From assembly GCA_016711205.1 (NCBI GenBank), contig JADJTM010000003.1, positions 535,671-599,670 of the forward strand: a stretch of DNA of 64,000 nt, in the 5' to 3' direction. The DNA comes from Micropruina sp. (GTDB taxonomy: Bacteria > Actinomycetota > Actinomycetes > Propionibacteriales > Propionibacteriaceae). The notes under the pieces were generated by a model that was not told the origin of the DNA, searched no databases, and saw only the letters and a program-made list of their open reading frames with translations. Position 1 is the first letter of the stretch. Every line of letters begins with the position of its first letter. Shown piece by piece: positions 27,005 through 36,483 of the stretch. A program made the position numbers and the translations under genes.

Positions 27005-28265
27005 GCCGCTCTGATGGTCGCTCCTGACGGAGTACGACGGCGGGCGCAGCGACCGGATCCGGCTCGACGCTAGCGCGCGCCACGGGCGCGAACAGGCTGA
27101 TCATCAGCAGCGACATCGCGACCAAGGGCTGTGCCGCACCCTGGAGGGTGAGCATTGAGACGGCCAGCGCCACCGCAAGCTCGGGTGCGGGCGAACGCAG
27201 GTAGACCACGAGGATCATGGCCAGCATCAGCAGACCACCGATCAGGCCGTAGTCGTACAGCATCTTGGCCGGCGTCGGCACTAGTAGGCCCAGCACGCCG
27301 ACGTCGTCCACCACTCGCTGTGATGAGCCGGGGCCGCCGCCCACCAGCATCCGGACCGGATCCGAGAGCCACTGCGGCACCAGGTACGTGTACGGCTCGA
27401 TCATCCGCAGCGCGGTGGACGAGCGTGCGTCTCCGGCTTCGGTCAGCCGATCCAGGACGGAGTCGCCGAGCGCGGTGAGCGCCCCGATCACCGCCAGCGG
27501 GATGGCCACGATGAGGTAACGGGTCAGTGCGCGCCCTCGTCCGGACAGCAGCGCGGCGATCAGGTAGACGCCCGCCACGGCCATGCCCGATCCGGCGGTG
27601 GTGCACAGCAGGCCCAGGCCGATCCCGATCACCAACAACGGATGCCGGAGCGAGATCAGCGCGCTCACCATCGCCACACCCAGCATGAACGACAGGAACG
27701 ACGGCTCCAGAGCCAGCCAGGCGTTCGACTTGTAGATCGGTGATTCCCAGGCGATCGGGTAGGTGATCACGAACCCCTGCAACTGCAGGGCGTCCGGCAC
27801 CACCTCGGCGAAGATGTCCCGGTACCGAATGCCGAGCACCTGGCTCAGCGTGAACACGATCGACAGACCCGCGAGCCCCAGGCCGGCCCAGGCGACCCCA
27901 CGGAGCGTGGTGTCGTAGGCTTGCGGAGAGCGATCGGTGAACCGGAACACCATGGGTAGCCAGGTGACCATCCAGAGCAGCCAACTGTTGACGCTGATCA
28001 GCGGGAACAGCACCAAGGCGGATTGCGGCACCATCAGCAGTCCGGACACACCGGCCGCCAGCAACCAGATCACGGTACGCCGGGCGTCCAGTTCGACGAC
28101 CCCGCGAAACAGCGCCAGGCAGGCCCACAGGAGCAGCAGAGGCACCGTCATCGAGATCGGCAGGCCGGGCACTGCGAATCGCTGGAACAGGAAGATCCCT
28201 AGGAACGCGACGACGACCCAACGTGCCTGACGCCGAGGTGCGTCGACAGCGGCGGTCAGGCTCAC
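26973..28265 (-). CDS. Wzy-like polysaccharide polymerase
   Basis: A 430-aa membrane protein with about 11-12 hydrophobic segments (for example WVVVAFLGIFLFQRFAVPG and YLIVAIPLAVIGALTAL) and a periplasmic-type loop containing RMIEPYTYLVPQWLSDPVRM and LVGGGPGSSQRVVDD, reminiscent of the VGxGxGS element of O-antigen polymerases. Wzy proteins are poorly conserved, so the call leans on topology and on the adjacent Wzz-like gene, with which it overlaps by 4 bp. Confidence 0.78.
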   Translation of the reverse strand: MSLTAAVDAPRRQARWVVVAFLGIFLFQRFAVPGLPISMTVPLLLLWACLALFRGVVELDARRTVIWLLAAGVSGLLMVPQSALVLFPLISVNSWLLWMVTWLPMVFRFTDRSPQAYDTTLRGVAWAGLGLAGLSIVFTLSQVLGIRYRDIFAEVVPDALQLQGFVITYPIAWESPIYKSNAWLALEPSFLSFMLGVAMVSALISLRHPLLVIGIGLGLLCTTAGSGMAVAGVYLIAALLSGRGRALTRYLIVAIPLAVIGALTALGDSVLDRLTEAGDARSSTALRMIEPYTYLVPQWLSDPVRMLVGGGPGSSQRVVDDVGVLGLLVPTPAKMLYDYGLIGGLLMLAMILVVYLRSPAPELAVALAVSMLTLQGAAQPLVAMSLLMISLFAPVARASVEPDPVAAPAVVLRQERPSERLTARQPVGGP

Positions 28266-29383
28266 GCCGGCCCCGGGAGTTCAGTCAGGTAGGCGCGGCT
28301 GGGCAGCCGGTCGAGCCACTTGCCCACATCCTCGAGCCGTAGCGTGGAGGCGTCCACCCCGATCACGACGATCACCGACGGGTCGCTGGCCACCCGGCGT
28401 ACGACCGCCTCATTGAGCGGTGCGACGAGCAGGTTCAGATCCTGGCTCTGGCGCGGGTCCGAGAACAGCATGACGGCGATCTGATCGCACAGTGCCTGGA
28501 GGCGGTGACGGGTGGCGGCGGTGCCGCTCACTATGATGGTGGAGATCTGGTTGCCCTCGACGGCGAGAACCTCGGGCAACGCCGACGGCGCCACCACCGC
28601 GAGGTTCGGGTGGATGCTCGACAGCTCGTCGATCGAACGGACACCCCCGCGGCGGGAACCCAGCATGAGCGCGACGCCGCCACCGAGCAGGGCGCCGCCG
28701 AGGCCGGAGGCGAACGCCAGGGTCAGCGGACTGACCGTGCTCGGCATCATCCGGGCGGGCTGGACAACTGTCAGCTGCTTGGCCATGGTGGCCACCGAGG
28801 CCTGGCTGTCGGCAAGGGCACCGCCGAGCCGGATGACGCGGGTCTGCTCGGCCTGTGCGTTGCCGACCTTGGAGTCCTTGGAGGTCATCAATTTGCGGAC
28901 GGACGACGTCACGCGCTCCAGCTCGGCGGCGCGCGCATTGTCCTCAATGGTCTGGACGGCGGTCACGATGGCCTCGGCCTCGGCGACCGCCTGACCGGCC
29001 TCGTCGTTCGCGCCGGCCACAACCTGGACCGCGATCACCATCGTGGACGGAACGGCCGCGATCCGGGTGCGGGTGCGCAGTTGCTGCGGGTCGCCGTCCT
29101 CGCCCAGGGAGCGGCTGGCCTCGGCGAACACCGCCTCCGTGCGCATTTGCTGGACCATGGTCTCAGAGGCCCGCGCCATGCTGTTGGCGTCGAGTTGCTG
29201 GCTGCTGAGACTGACCAACGCCTCAGCGGTTGGTCTGAGGGTTATCGATGCGACGGTCCCACCGATCAACGCACCCAGAACGCCGAGGGATACGGGCACG
29301 AGGTACCAGCGAATGAGGGACTGTTTGGCGCGTGCAAGGGTGAGTCGTCCAATGGACGGCGGCGTGTCAAGAGTGTTGGACAT
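28262..29383 (-). CDS. Wzz-like protein with degenerate kinase-like tail
   Basis: A 373-aa protein. The N-terminal half is Wzz-like: first membrane segment LVPVSLGVLGALIGGTVASI, a helical outside domain with long coiled-coil character (residues about 55-215), and a second membrane segment LTLAFASGLGGALLGGGVAL. The C-terminal 130 aa follow the layout of the tyrosine-kinase domain fused to actinobacterial Wzz proteins, but where the Walker A loop should be it reads IIVSGTAATRHRLQALCDQ, without GKT/S. There is no tyrosine-rich tail. I infer loss of kinase function with retention as a structural or regulatory domain. Confidence 0.75.
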   Translation of the reverse strand: MSNTLDTPPSIGRLTLARAKQSLIRWYLVPVSLGVLGALIGGTVASITLRPTAEALVSLSSQQLDANSMARASETMVQQMRTEAVFAEASRSLGEDGDPQQLRTRTRIAAVPSTMVIAVQVVAGANDEAGQAVAEAEAIVTAVQTIEDNARAAELERVTSSVRKLMTSKDSKVGNAQAEQTRVIRLGGALADSQASVATMAKQLTVVQPARMMPSTVSPLTLAFASGLGGALLGGGVALMLGSRRGGVRSIDELSSIHPNLAVVAPSALPEVLAVEGNQISTIIVSGTAATRHRLQALCDQIAVMLFSDPRQSQDLNLLVAPLNEAVVRRVASDPSVIVVIGVDASTLRLEDVGKWLDRLPSRAYLTELPGPA

Positions 29384-29407
29384 GGCTGTGATACCTCACA
29401 AGAAAGT

Positions 29408-30079
29408 TCAGAGACGTGAAGACGGGTGGGCGGATGTCGCCGCACCCTTCGTGGGACCGTCCGTCCGGCGGACGATCTTCGCCGGGGCGCCGGCCACCAC
29501 ACAGTCGCTGGGCACATCGCTCAGCACGACTGAGTTGGCGGCGACGGTCACCCGATCGCCGATCAGGATCGGGCCGAGCACGCAGGCTCCGGCACCGATG
29601 GTGACATCGTCGCCCAAACGGGGCTGGCCGCCATAGGGCACCCGATCGCCAAGGGTGACGTTCTGGTGCAGCGTCAGTCGGCGGCCTGCCATCACCCCGC
29701 CGCCGACCACCAGACCCGTGGTGTGCTTGAGCACCAGCCCGGGACCGATGCGGGCGGCGGGCTGCAGCTCGGCACCGCAGATGGACAGGATCCGGCTGGT
29801 CAGTGCCAGAGCCACGGGCCGGGTGAGCGGGCTGTGCATCCATGCCTGGGCCAGCCGCCAGTAGATCACCGCGCGCCAGCGGACGTGGAGCGCGATGCGG
29901 GCGAGCAGCCGCGGGCCGGTGACCCGCAGTCCTTCGCACATCGCGTCCAGGTCGGCTCCGATCAGCCGACGCAGACCGGGCTGCGGGGGCGCCGGGCCCC
30001 GGCTGGATCCGGGATCCCTCGACAACGGCGCCGTTGAGGTGCGGACATCGTGACGGTGCATCGTCGTGCGCCCGCTCAT
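29408..30079 (-). CDS. Serine acetyltransferase-like (LbH) protein
   Basis: With the ATG at 30079, overlapping the upstream stop as ATGA, the product is 223 aa. The C-terminal half has the CysE/NeuO-type left-handed beta-helix: IGPGLVLKHTTGLVVGGGVM (His likely catalytic), LHQNVTLGDR, IGAGACVLGPILIGD, VTVAANSVVLSDVP and VVAGAPAKIV. The N-terminal helical part is shorter than in CysE. In polysaccharide operons such proteins acetylate sugars. It sits between the phosphoglycosyl transferase and Wzz genes. Confidence 0.82.
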   Translation of the reverse strand: MSGRTTMHRHDVRTSTAPLSRDPGSSRGPAPPQPGLRRLIGADLDAMCEGLRVTGPRLLARIALHVRWRAVIYWRLAQAWMHSPLTRPVALALTSRILSICGAELQPAARIGPGLVLKHTTGLVVGGGVMAGRRLTLHQNVTLGDRVPYGGQPRLGDDVTIGAGACVLGPILIGDRVTVAANSVVLSDVPSDCVVAGAPAKIVRRTDGPTKGAATSAHPSSRL

Positions 30080-31521
30080 GAGCCCGGCTTGCTGAACACC
30101 GAGGTGAAGGTCATCAGGATGATCTTCACGTCGAGCCAGAGTGACCAGTTCTCGATGTAGAAGTTGTCGAACTGGGCCCGCTCGGAGATGGACGTGTCCC
30201 CGCGTAGGCCATGCACCTGCGCCCAGCCGGTGAGCCCGCAGGGAACCCGATGGCGCATGTCGTAGCCGCCGTAGGTCTGGGCGAACTTCGCTACATAGAA
30301 GGGGCGCTCGGGGCGTGGCCCGACGATGCTCATGTCGCCCCTCAGGATGTTCCACAGCTGTGGTAGTTCGTCGAGGGAGGTCGCCCTGATGAACCTGCCC
30401 ACCGGGCCGACGCGGTCGTCGCTCGAGATGTTCCACTGGGTCTGCGACTCACGCTCGTCGACCGGGCGCATCGAACGGAACTTGAGCACCTGGAACCGCT
30501 GGCCGTCGACGCTCACCCGCTCCTGGCGGAAGATGATCCCCTTGCCGCCCTCCAGGCGGACTGCCAGAGCGATCAACGCCATGAGAGGTGAGAGGACCAC
30601 CAACGCGAACGCCGACAACAGCATGTCCAGGGCGCGCTTCGCGGCCCAGCTCCAGGTGCGGTAGGCCCGACGCGGGAGTCTGATCAGCGGCATGCCGGCC
30701 AGCAAGTCGGTGTCCTCGCCGACGTTGCTGACCTCGTACAACCGCGGGAGCACGAACACCTCGCAGTAGTGCCGATGGCACGCCCGGATCATGGCGATCA
30801 GCTGCTCTTCGGTCAGGTGGCTCTGGGCGACGATCAGGGCGCGCGGCTGGTGGTCGAGCAAGGCCTGATCGAGGTCCTTCGGACCACCCAGCATGGGCAG
30901 GTCCGAAGGCGACACTCGCTCGTCGTCGAGGAAGCCGATGGTCTTGAGGCCGCACTGCGGGTTCTCGGCGATCTTCCGCGCGATCATGCGCCCGGTCGCA
31001 TCCGCACCCACGATGATGGTGGCGTGGGCGATCAGCCCGGTGCCGCGCAGCAAACGCACCACCAGGGTGGCGACGAGCCGGAGGGCGACCAGCAGGACCA
31101 GGGCCCAGGCCGCCAGCCAGACGCCGACGAACTCATGCAGCAGGAGTTGGGCGCTCAGCACCATCAGAGCGGTGGACACGAGCCAGATCCGCAACAGCCG
31201 CGGCAGGTCGTCCAGCGTGGACTGGTTCAGCTGGGACCGATACAGTCCCGCGGCGGCGGCCGCCATCAGCACGGTGAGACCGTAGAGCGCGGCCAGCAGC
31301 GGTCTCGACGGACTTAGGAGTGCGGCTACCACTAGCGCGCAGACATCGCTGGCGATGAACAGCGGTCTCGTGCCGTCACGCAGGAGCGGCGACCACCAGT
31401 GCTTGTCTGTCGTGGTGTGAGGCTGCCGGCGCTTTGTGTGCAGCGGCTGGTCGTCGACGGGGCCGGCTGTGCCGAGCCCACGACGCGTCGATGATGTGTT
31501 GAGCTCTTCCAAGAGCGCCAC
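30076..31521 (-). CDS. Polyprenyl-phosphate glycosyl-1-phosphate transferase
   Basis: The start is the GTG at 31521 (GGGGGGA 7 nt upstream), giving 481 aa; the longer open frame to 31749 has no domain. Four N-terminal helices are followed by a CoA-binding-like Rossmann domain (ATIIVGADATGRMIARKI) and the catalytic polyprenyl phosphoglycosyl transferase domain: KRALDMLLSAFALVVLSPLMAL, IFRQERVSVDGQRFQVLKFR, SLDELPQLWNILRGDMSIVGPRP and CGLTGWAQVHGLRG. This is the WbaP/EpsL type that begins repeat-unit synthesis by loading a sugar-1-phosphate on undecaprenyl phosphate. Confidence 0.9.
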   Translation of the reverse strand: MALLEELNTSSTRRGLGTAGPVDDQPLHTKRRQPHTTTDKHWWSPLLRDGTRPLFIASDVCALVVAALLSPSRPLLAALYGLTVLMAAAAAGLYRSQLNQSTLDDLPRLLRIWLVSTALMVLSAQLLLHEFVGVWLAAWALVLLVALRLVATLVVRLLRGTGLIAHATIIVGADATGRMIARKIAENPQCGLKTIGFLDDERVSPSDLPMLGGPKDLDQALLDHQPRALIVAQSHLTEEQLIAMIRACHRHYCEVFVLPRLYEVSNVGEDTDLLAGMPLIRLPRRAYRTWSWAAKRALDMLLSAFALVVLSPLMALIALAVRLEGGKGIIFRQERVSVDGQRFQVLKFRSMRPVDERESQTQWNISSDDRVGPVGRFIRATSLDELPQLWNILRGDMSIVGPRPERPFYVAKFAQTYGGYDMRHRVPCGLTGWAQVHGLRGDTSISERAQFDNFYIENWSLWLDVKIILMTFTSVFSKPGS

Positions 31522-31869
31522 TTCGGTATCCCCCCGATATGAAATGGTGCGGGCCACTCGTGCGCCAGTGCCGGCCCCGATGATCCAGACATCGCCGATG
31601 GATATGCGAAAGCTCTCCGCCGGATGATGGATTATCGAATGACGTGCAGACGCACGAGTTCGCGAGTGTTGTACTCCTCCCCGAGGCGATCCCCCCGGAT
31701 CGCCACAGCGTCCAACCCCCCGGAAAGACGCTGGAAACGAGTTAACCACATTCAGGGGCCATCTGCACGTCCAGTGCCATCTTGACCGTGCAGTGGAGAA
31801 CGCGGGCCGTGCGGGGACGGTTCAAGACGTCATGTCCTAGGGTGGTTGTGTCGAAGGGAGCACACCCCC
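31522..31869. other. Divergent intergenic region with hairpin
   Basis: This gap separates the phosphoglycosyl transferase from the divergent acetyltransferase-like gene and should hold both promoters. I see a perfect hairpin at 31685-31704 (GGCGATCC, CCCC loop, GGATCGCC) that would lie in the leader of the phosphoglycosyl transferase mRNA, and an AAGGGAG ribosome-binding site at 31854-31860 for the plus-strand gene. No clear -35/-10 pair stands out. Confidence 0.4.
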
Positions 31870-33021
31870 ATGTACCTGGACCATCTGACCATCGAAGACG
31901 CTGCTCGTGACGGTTCCTGGCGTGATCTATACGACGCGCAGGAGAGCCCGGCGAACCCATTCTGCGCGCCCTCCTGGGTGGTCACCTGGTACCGCCACTT
32001 CGTGCCGGATCCAAATCGTCGCCGGCTGTGTTTCGTCCGGTCGGACGCCGGGGACCTGGTCGGGGTCGCCCCGTTGTGGATCGACCCGGATCGCGTCGGG
32101 CCGGTCGGAGTAGCCCGCCGCCTGCGTCTGGTGGGCGCGGGTCAGGGTTCGGCGCTGTTGGAGTTGCCCCAGGTGCTCGCGGCGGGAGGGCAGGCCCGCC
32201 AGATCCTGGGGGCCTTGGTCCGCGAGTACGCTACGCCCGGATCGGCGCTCGCCGATGCCGACGTGTTCGACCTGGCCATCGCCGACGGTCAAGGCTGGTT
32301 CGAACCCGAGTGGCTCACGCTCGGCGAACGGACGGCGTCCTCCTGGCTTCACGTGGACGCCCAGGCCTCGGTGATCGTCCCCCTGGCAGCCACCTGGCCG
32401 GACACGGTTGCCGGACTGAAACGGAACGTGAAGGAGAGCTTGCGCCGCTCGCGCAACCGATTGGCGAAACAGGACCTGCCGTTCGAGGTGGTCTGCCGTG
32501 GCGCCGATCTCGACGCCGACGTCGTGAACCGCTTCTTCGACCTCCACGGTTCCCGTGCGAAGCGTGAGGGGAAGGCGCAGCACCATGACGCGTTCGCCCA
32601 ACCCGAGCGCCGACACTTCTTTCGCGAGCTCCTTCCGCAGCTTGGAGCGGACGGTCGGGCGGCCATCTGGGAGCTGTGGCTGGGTGGTCGCGAGGTGGCC
32701 GCGCAGCTCGTGCTGTACGCACCGGGCACGCTCTACGTCCACTCCTCGGGTTTCGATCCGGAGACGTGGGAGCTCGGCCCGGTCACCCATCTGCAGGAGC
32801 GCGCCTTCCGGGCCGCCTGTGAGGCCGGACTGCGCTGGGTCAACATGTCGCCGGGGCCGAACCTCGCCAAGTTGCGTTGGAGCGAGCGCCTGCTGAGGCA
32901 CGACCAGTTCACGCTCGCGGTCGGCTCGCGGCGCACGCTCGCGCGATTGGCGGTGGTCGGTGGCGGGCGTCAGCTGCGCATGTTGCTGCACAACGCGGCG
33001 ATGGCCCGACGCGGCCGATGA
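31870..33021 (+). CDS. FemAB/CelD-like GNAT acyltransferase
   Basis: The 383-aa product (ATG at 31870) fits the CelD/FemAB acetyltransferase group often found in exopolysaccharide loci. Visible elements are the N-terminal NPFCAPSWVVTWYRHF block, KRNVKESLRRSRNRLAK, and the second GNAT half RAAIWELWLGGREVAAQLVL, with SPGPNLAKLRW near the end. CelD-like proteins are thought to transfer acyl or aminoacyl groups to sugars, but few have been tested. It is monocistronic, convergent with the GH26-like gene 3 bp away. Confidence 0.78.
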   Translation: MYLDHLTIEDAARDGSWRDLYDAQESPANPFCAPSWVVTWYRHFVPDPNRRRLCFVRSDAGDLVGVAPLWIDPDRVGPVGVARRLRLVGAGQGSALLELPQVLAAGGQARQILGALVREYATPGSALADADVFDLAIADGQGWFEPEWLTLGERTASSWLHVDAQASVIVPLAATWPDTVAGLKRNVKESLRRSRNRLAKQDLPFEVVCRGADLDADVVNRFFDLHGSRAKREGKAQHHDAFAQPERRHFFRELLPQLGADGRAAIWELWLGGREVAAQLVLYAPGTLYVHSSGFDPETWELGPVTHLQERAFRAACEAGLRWVNMSPGPNLAKLRWSERLLRHDQFTLAVGSRRTLARLAVVGGGRQLRMLLHNAAMARRGR

Positions 33022-33024
33022 GGC

Positions 33025-34179
33025 TCACCAGAGCCGGGCGTACTCCGCCGACGAGCGCGGATTCTGATCCGGCTCCCAGATGCTGTTGGCCAGGCTCGTG
33101 GTGGGCTCGCTGAAGTAGGACTCGAGCACGAGAATGTCGGCGTTGGCCTCGAAGAACGCGCGCATCTTTCCGATGAAGTACGGGTTGTCGCCGGCGCCGC
33201 CCTCGGCCGGGCTGGCGATTCCCCACTCCGGGTAGCTGAGACCCTTGCCCCTGTCCCGGGCGAACTGGGCCACGTCCGCGATGCCGGGTGAGTCGGTCGG
33301 GCGCTGGGTGGCCGACCAGCTCTTGTCGTCGGTCGTCTTGGTGTGGTGCCAGTCGTAGGTGTCACAACCGACCAGGTCCACCACGTCATCGCCCGGGTAG
33401 AGCTTCGTCAGGGCATCCAGCCGGTCCGTTTGACCGCGCAGCTTCACGCCGCAGCCGATGTCGAAGTCGAAGACCAGATCGGGGGCCTGCGCCTTCATCA
33501 CGCCCACCACGCGGCGGAACGCGGCCTTGTAGTCCTCCGCGGTCTCGACGGTGGCGTTCCAGGGGAACCAGGCGCCGTTCGCCTCCCAGCCGATCCGGAT
33601 GATCGTGTTGCCGCGTCCGTTCTGCAGCAGGAGCGTAGCAATCTGCCGAAACACCTCGTCCTGCTTTCCGGCGGCCACGTCGGCCAACGTGTCCCCGGAA
33701 CTCACCGGCAGGAGCGGAAGTCCGTAGGAGAGGATCGCGGGTGAGGTTCCGAAGGTCTCGATGTGCCAGTTCGAGCCCCGGATCGTCTCCCAGGTGTCTG
33801 TGGCCGGGTACATGGTGATGGCGTCGACGGGCTTGTCTCGCCACTGTCCGAACCGCTCGACGCGTTCGCCGGTGGCGGTATCGCCTCCGGCCCAGATGCC
33901 CGACAGCCAGGCCTCGCCGGACCGTGGCTCGCCGAGCAACTCCCGCGCCCGCTCCAGTCCCTGCGGTTTGGTGGAGCGTGGCTCCGGCGGCGGGATCGGG
34001 CTGACGCTCGGAGCGCCGCCGTTGAGGGTGGCGTCCGGGCCGCCTCCGGTCAGCCGGCTGATCGCGAACCAGGTCACGGCACCCACCAGCAACACGGCCA
34101 CGATCAGGGCGATCGGCCCGCGTCGGCGCTTGACTGGGTCCGGCCGGACGCCGTCGGGCGGCGTCTCCTCCTCGGTCAC
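33025..34179 (-). CDS. Membrane-anchored GH26-like hydrolase
   Basis: The start is the GTG at 34179, overlapping the upstream stop (GTGA), giving 384 aa. A short basic cytosolic tail (PVKRRRG) precedes one membrane segment (PIALIVAVLLVGAVTWFAI) and a Pro-rich linker. The outside domain has NTIIRIGWEANGAWFPW, matching the acid/base region of GH26, and LSYPEWGIAS for the nucleophile glutamate. It probably cleaves a beta-linked mannan- or glucan-like polymer at the surface. It lies downstream of the IS-split GT gene, so the insertion may have reduced its transcription. Confidence 0.78.
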   Translation of the reverse strand: MTEEETPPDGVRPDPVKRRRGPIALIVAVLLVGAVTWFAISRLTGGGPDATLNGGAPSVSPIPPPEPRSTKPQGLERARELLGEPRSGEAWLSGIWAGGDTATGERVERFGQWRDKPVDAITMYPATDTWETIRGSNWHIETFGTSPAILSYGLPLLPVSSGDTLADVAAGKQDEVFRQIATLLLQNGRGNTIIRIGWEANGAWFPWNATVETAEDYKAAFRRVVGVMKAQAPDLVFDFDIGCGVKLRGQTDRLDALTKLYPGDDVVDLVGCDTYDWHHTKTTDDKSWSATQRPTDSPGIADVAQFARDRGKGLSYPEWGIASPAEGGAGDNPYFIGKMRAFFEANADILVLESYFSEPTTSLANSIWEPDQNPRSSAEYARLW

Positions 34180-34836
34180 GGCGTCGCTCCTCTTCGGTGG
34201 GCCAGTGACTCGGAGAGCTCCTCCGCGACCCGGGACAACCCGCGGTTCTCGGCCCACGCCGCCATGGTAGTGGCCTCTTCCAACCAGTCATGATCGGGCG
34301 AAATCACCGGCAGATCCATGTGGGTGGCCTCGTTCGGGCTCAGGCAGAAGAGCAGGTGCCGGTCGTGCCGGAGCAGGGCGTGGGCGTCGAGGGCCACGCG
34401 GAAGGGGACCAGGAATGCCGTCCGGACGACGCCGCGGACGCCCGGCCGGAAATCCCCGGGCAGGCCGGTCAGGAGATCCCAGCCCCGGTAGGGAATGACG
34501 CCCTGATAGATGAGGCAGGTCTCATGATCCAGGAAGCGCTTGCGGAACGGGTACATGCAGTGCCGGAAGACCCAGCGGTCCTGACGAAAAGCCCCCACCC
34601 GTCCAATGAACGTGCTCGTGATCCCCGGCTGGTTGAACCAGGTGCCCCTGGTGGTTTCATGATCGGGGACGGGATGCCAGTCGTGCGGCAGCGAATACGC
34701 CTGCCGGACGGTGGGCTCGTTGTAGTCGGGCCGGGTCCCGTAGACGGAGAAGTAGCTCGCCTCGGGCAACTCATCGGCAGCCGCCGCCAGCTTGGTGAAG
34801 GCGTCGGGACGGAACAGGTAGTCGTCCTCGTTCAGC

Positions 34837-36483
34837 CCTGATCCACCGGTGGTGTTTCCAGGGGTAGCTCGTTTCGGGCTGGGTATGAGGTTCTCGGTGG
34901 TGGGCGTGGCGGGTTCGCCGGTCTGTCCGGCTTTTCCACTCGGGGTCCTCGGGTTGCGCCTGGTCGGGGCTGGTTGGTCAGGATGCGGCGAGCTGCTGGG
35001 GAGGGTTGGTCGCGGCAGCCCAGAGCGCTTCCCAGCCGGGTCTCCACGGCCAGTCGGTGGGTAGGTGCAGGACGAGCCGACGGCCGGTGGCGGCGACCCG
35101 GCCGGCGATGTTGATGAGGGTGCGGCGCAGGGTTGCCCAGCGTGCCTTGGCGAGCCCGGCAGCGGTGGCGGCGGCGCGGGCGATGTTGAACCCGATCGTG
35201 GCCAGAGCGACCCAGGCGGCGTTCGCGGCGTATTTCCCGGACGGCAGGTGCGCCAACGGTCCGTCCTTGAGTTCGGCGATCACTTGCTCGATGATCGCGT
35301 GACCGCGGTGCAACTGGTCGGCCTCGACGATGTCGAAGCCGCTGTTGGTGATGAACGCGTGATGCCGGTGGACAGCGAACAACTCACCTTGTTGGCTGCC
35401 ATCGGAGGCTGCGGGCGGTTGGAGTCGTTTGACCCGGCGCACGATCAGCCGGCAGGGGACATGTTCGGCTTTGCGGCGACCGGTGAACGCGACAAACGTG
35501 GCCTCGGCGACCTCCGCTTCGGAGATCCAGCACTGCTCGGCCTCGTCCCAGACCGCGCGCGGGTATCTGATCGGCTGCCAGGCATCAGCCGGGATGCCGG
35601 CGATTGCTGCGGTGACGGCCGGGGTCATCCGGGCGGTCACCGAGAACCATGCCCGGCCGCGCAGCGCGGCCCCGACGAACGCCCACCCGTAGTAGGCCGA
35701 ATCGGCCCGGCACAGAATCCGGCCGCTCGCCCCGGCGGAGCGGGCCGTGGCCAATGCTTGGGCCAGCAGCCGTCCCGCACCCGTCGCCGATCCTGTGCTG
35801 CCTCGGCGTAGCCGTGCCCGCGCGATCACCGGAGCCACCAACGGCGACGACAGGGTCGCCAGTTGGATGTTCAAACCCGACACCCCGGTATAGCCGTAAC
35901 CGGCCGCCTGCTTGGCATACCCGTGAACCTCACGGATCGTGTCATCAACATCGATGAACGCCAACCCCCCAGCGTTACCGGTGCCCGCGAGCAGCTGCGG
36001 CACCCGAGCGGCCAACCCCGCCAACAACTGCGAGTTCACCGCATCGAGTTGCTGCACATGCCCATGGGTGAACGACCGTAGGAACGTGCCCAACGTGGAC
36101 GGTGCCCGCACCCCGCTGAACAACCGCTCCATACCGCCGTGCCGCAACCCGTCCAGGTCATCGATGCTGTCCGCGCCGCTCAGCATCCCGGCGACCACGC
36201 CGGTCGCCTTGAGGGTTGCGTTCGGCGACCCGACACTCAACCGGTCATCCAGCAGGTCATAGAAGCCGGCCGACTCGGCCAACAACAACACCGGCGCCAG
36301 ACCAGCGGCACAGACCAGGTTCGGGTCATCGAACACCGGCCGGATCATGTGAGAAGCTTTCACTTACGAGGTGACCCTTCAGTACGGCAGACGGCGACAT
36401 CAGCAATCACCATCTTCCCTACTCACAAGGGTCACCTCGACCTACGCCACGCCCACACCACGAATCACCGACGGTGGATCAGG
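34837..36483 (-). mobile_element. IS1380-family insertion sequence, 1,647 bp
   Basis: The ends are inverted repeats beginning CCTGATCCACCG (12 identical bases, then imperfect). The element is flanked by the direct repeat GTTCAGC at 34830-34836 and 36484-36490, the apparent target duplication; part of this match may be chance, because the family usually duplicates fewer bases. It holds one transposase gene. The length is close to that of IS1380 itself. Confidence 0.9.
34978..36363 (-). CDS. IS1380-family transposase
   Basis: The 461-aa protein fits the IS1380 DDE transposase in length and pattern: LAGLAARVPQLLAGTG before FIDVDDTIREVHGYAKQ (first Asp), ILCRADSAYYGWAFV (second Asp) and HRGHAIIEQVIAELKDGPLAHL (Glu in the ExxxxxxK-like block). 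All three acidic residues are present and no stop or shift is seen, so the element is likely competent. It starts at 36363 or ATG 36348. The gene fills most of the element. Confidence 0.9.
   Translation of the reverse strand: MKASHMIRPVFDDPNLVCAAGLAPVLLLAESAGFYDLLDDRLSVGSPNATLKATGVVAGMLSGADSIDDLDGLRHGGMERLFSGVRAPSTLGTFLRSFTHGHVQQLDAVNSQLLAGLAARVPQLLAGTGNAGGLAFIDVDDTIREVHGYAKQAAGYGYTGVSGLNIQLATLSSPLVAPVIARARLRRGSTGSATGAGRLLAQALATARSAGASGRILCRADSAYYGWAFVGAALRGRAWFSVTARMTPAVTAAIAGIPADAWQPIRYPRAVWDEAEQCWISEAEVAEATFVAFTGRRKAEHVPCRLIVRRVKRLQPPAASDGSQQGELFAVHRHHAFITNSGFDIVEADQLHRGHAIIEQVIAELKDGPLAHLPSGKYAANAAWVALATIGFNIARAAATAAGLAKARWATLRRTLINIAGRVAATGRRLVLHLPTDWPWRPGWEALWAAATNPPQQLAAS

Noticed and set aside
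31522..31749. N-terminal extension of the phosphoglycosyl transferase to 31749
   Set aside because: The extra 76 residues lack any domain, and a strong ribosome site precedes the GTG at 31521.
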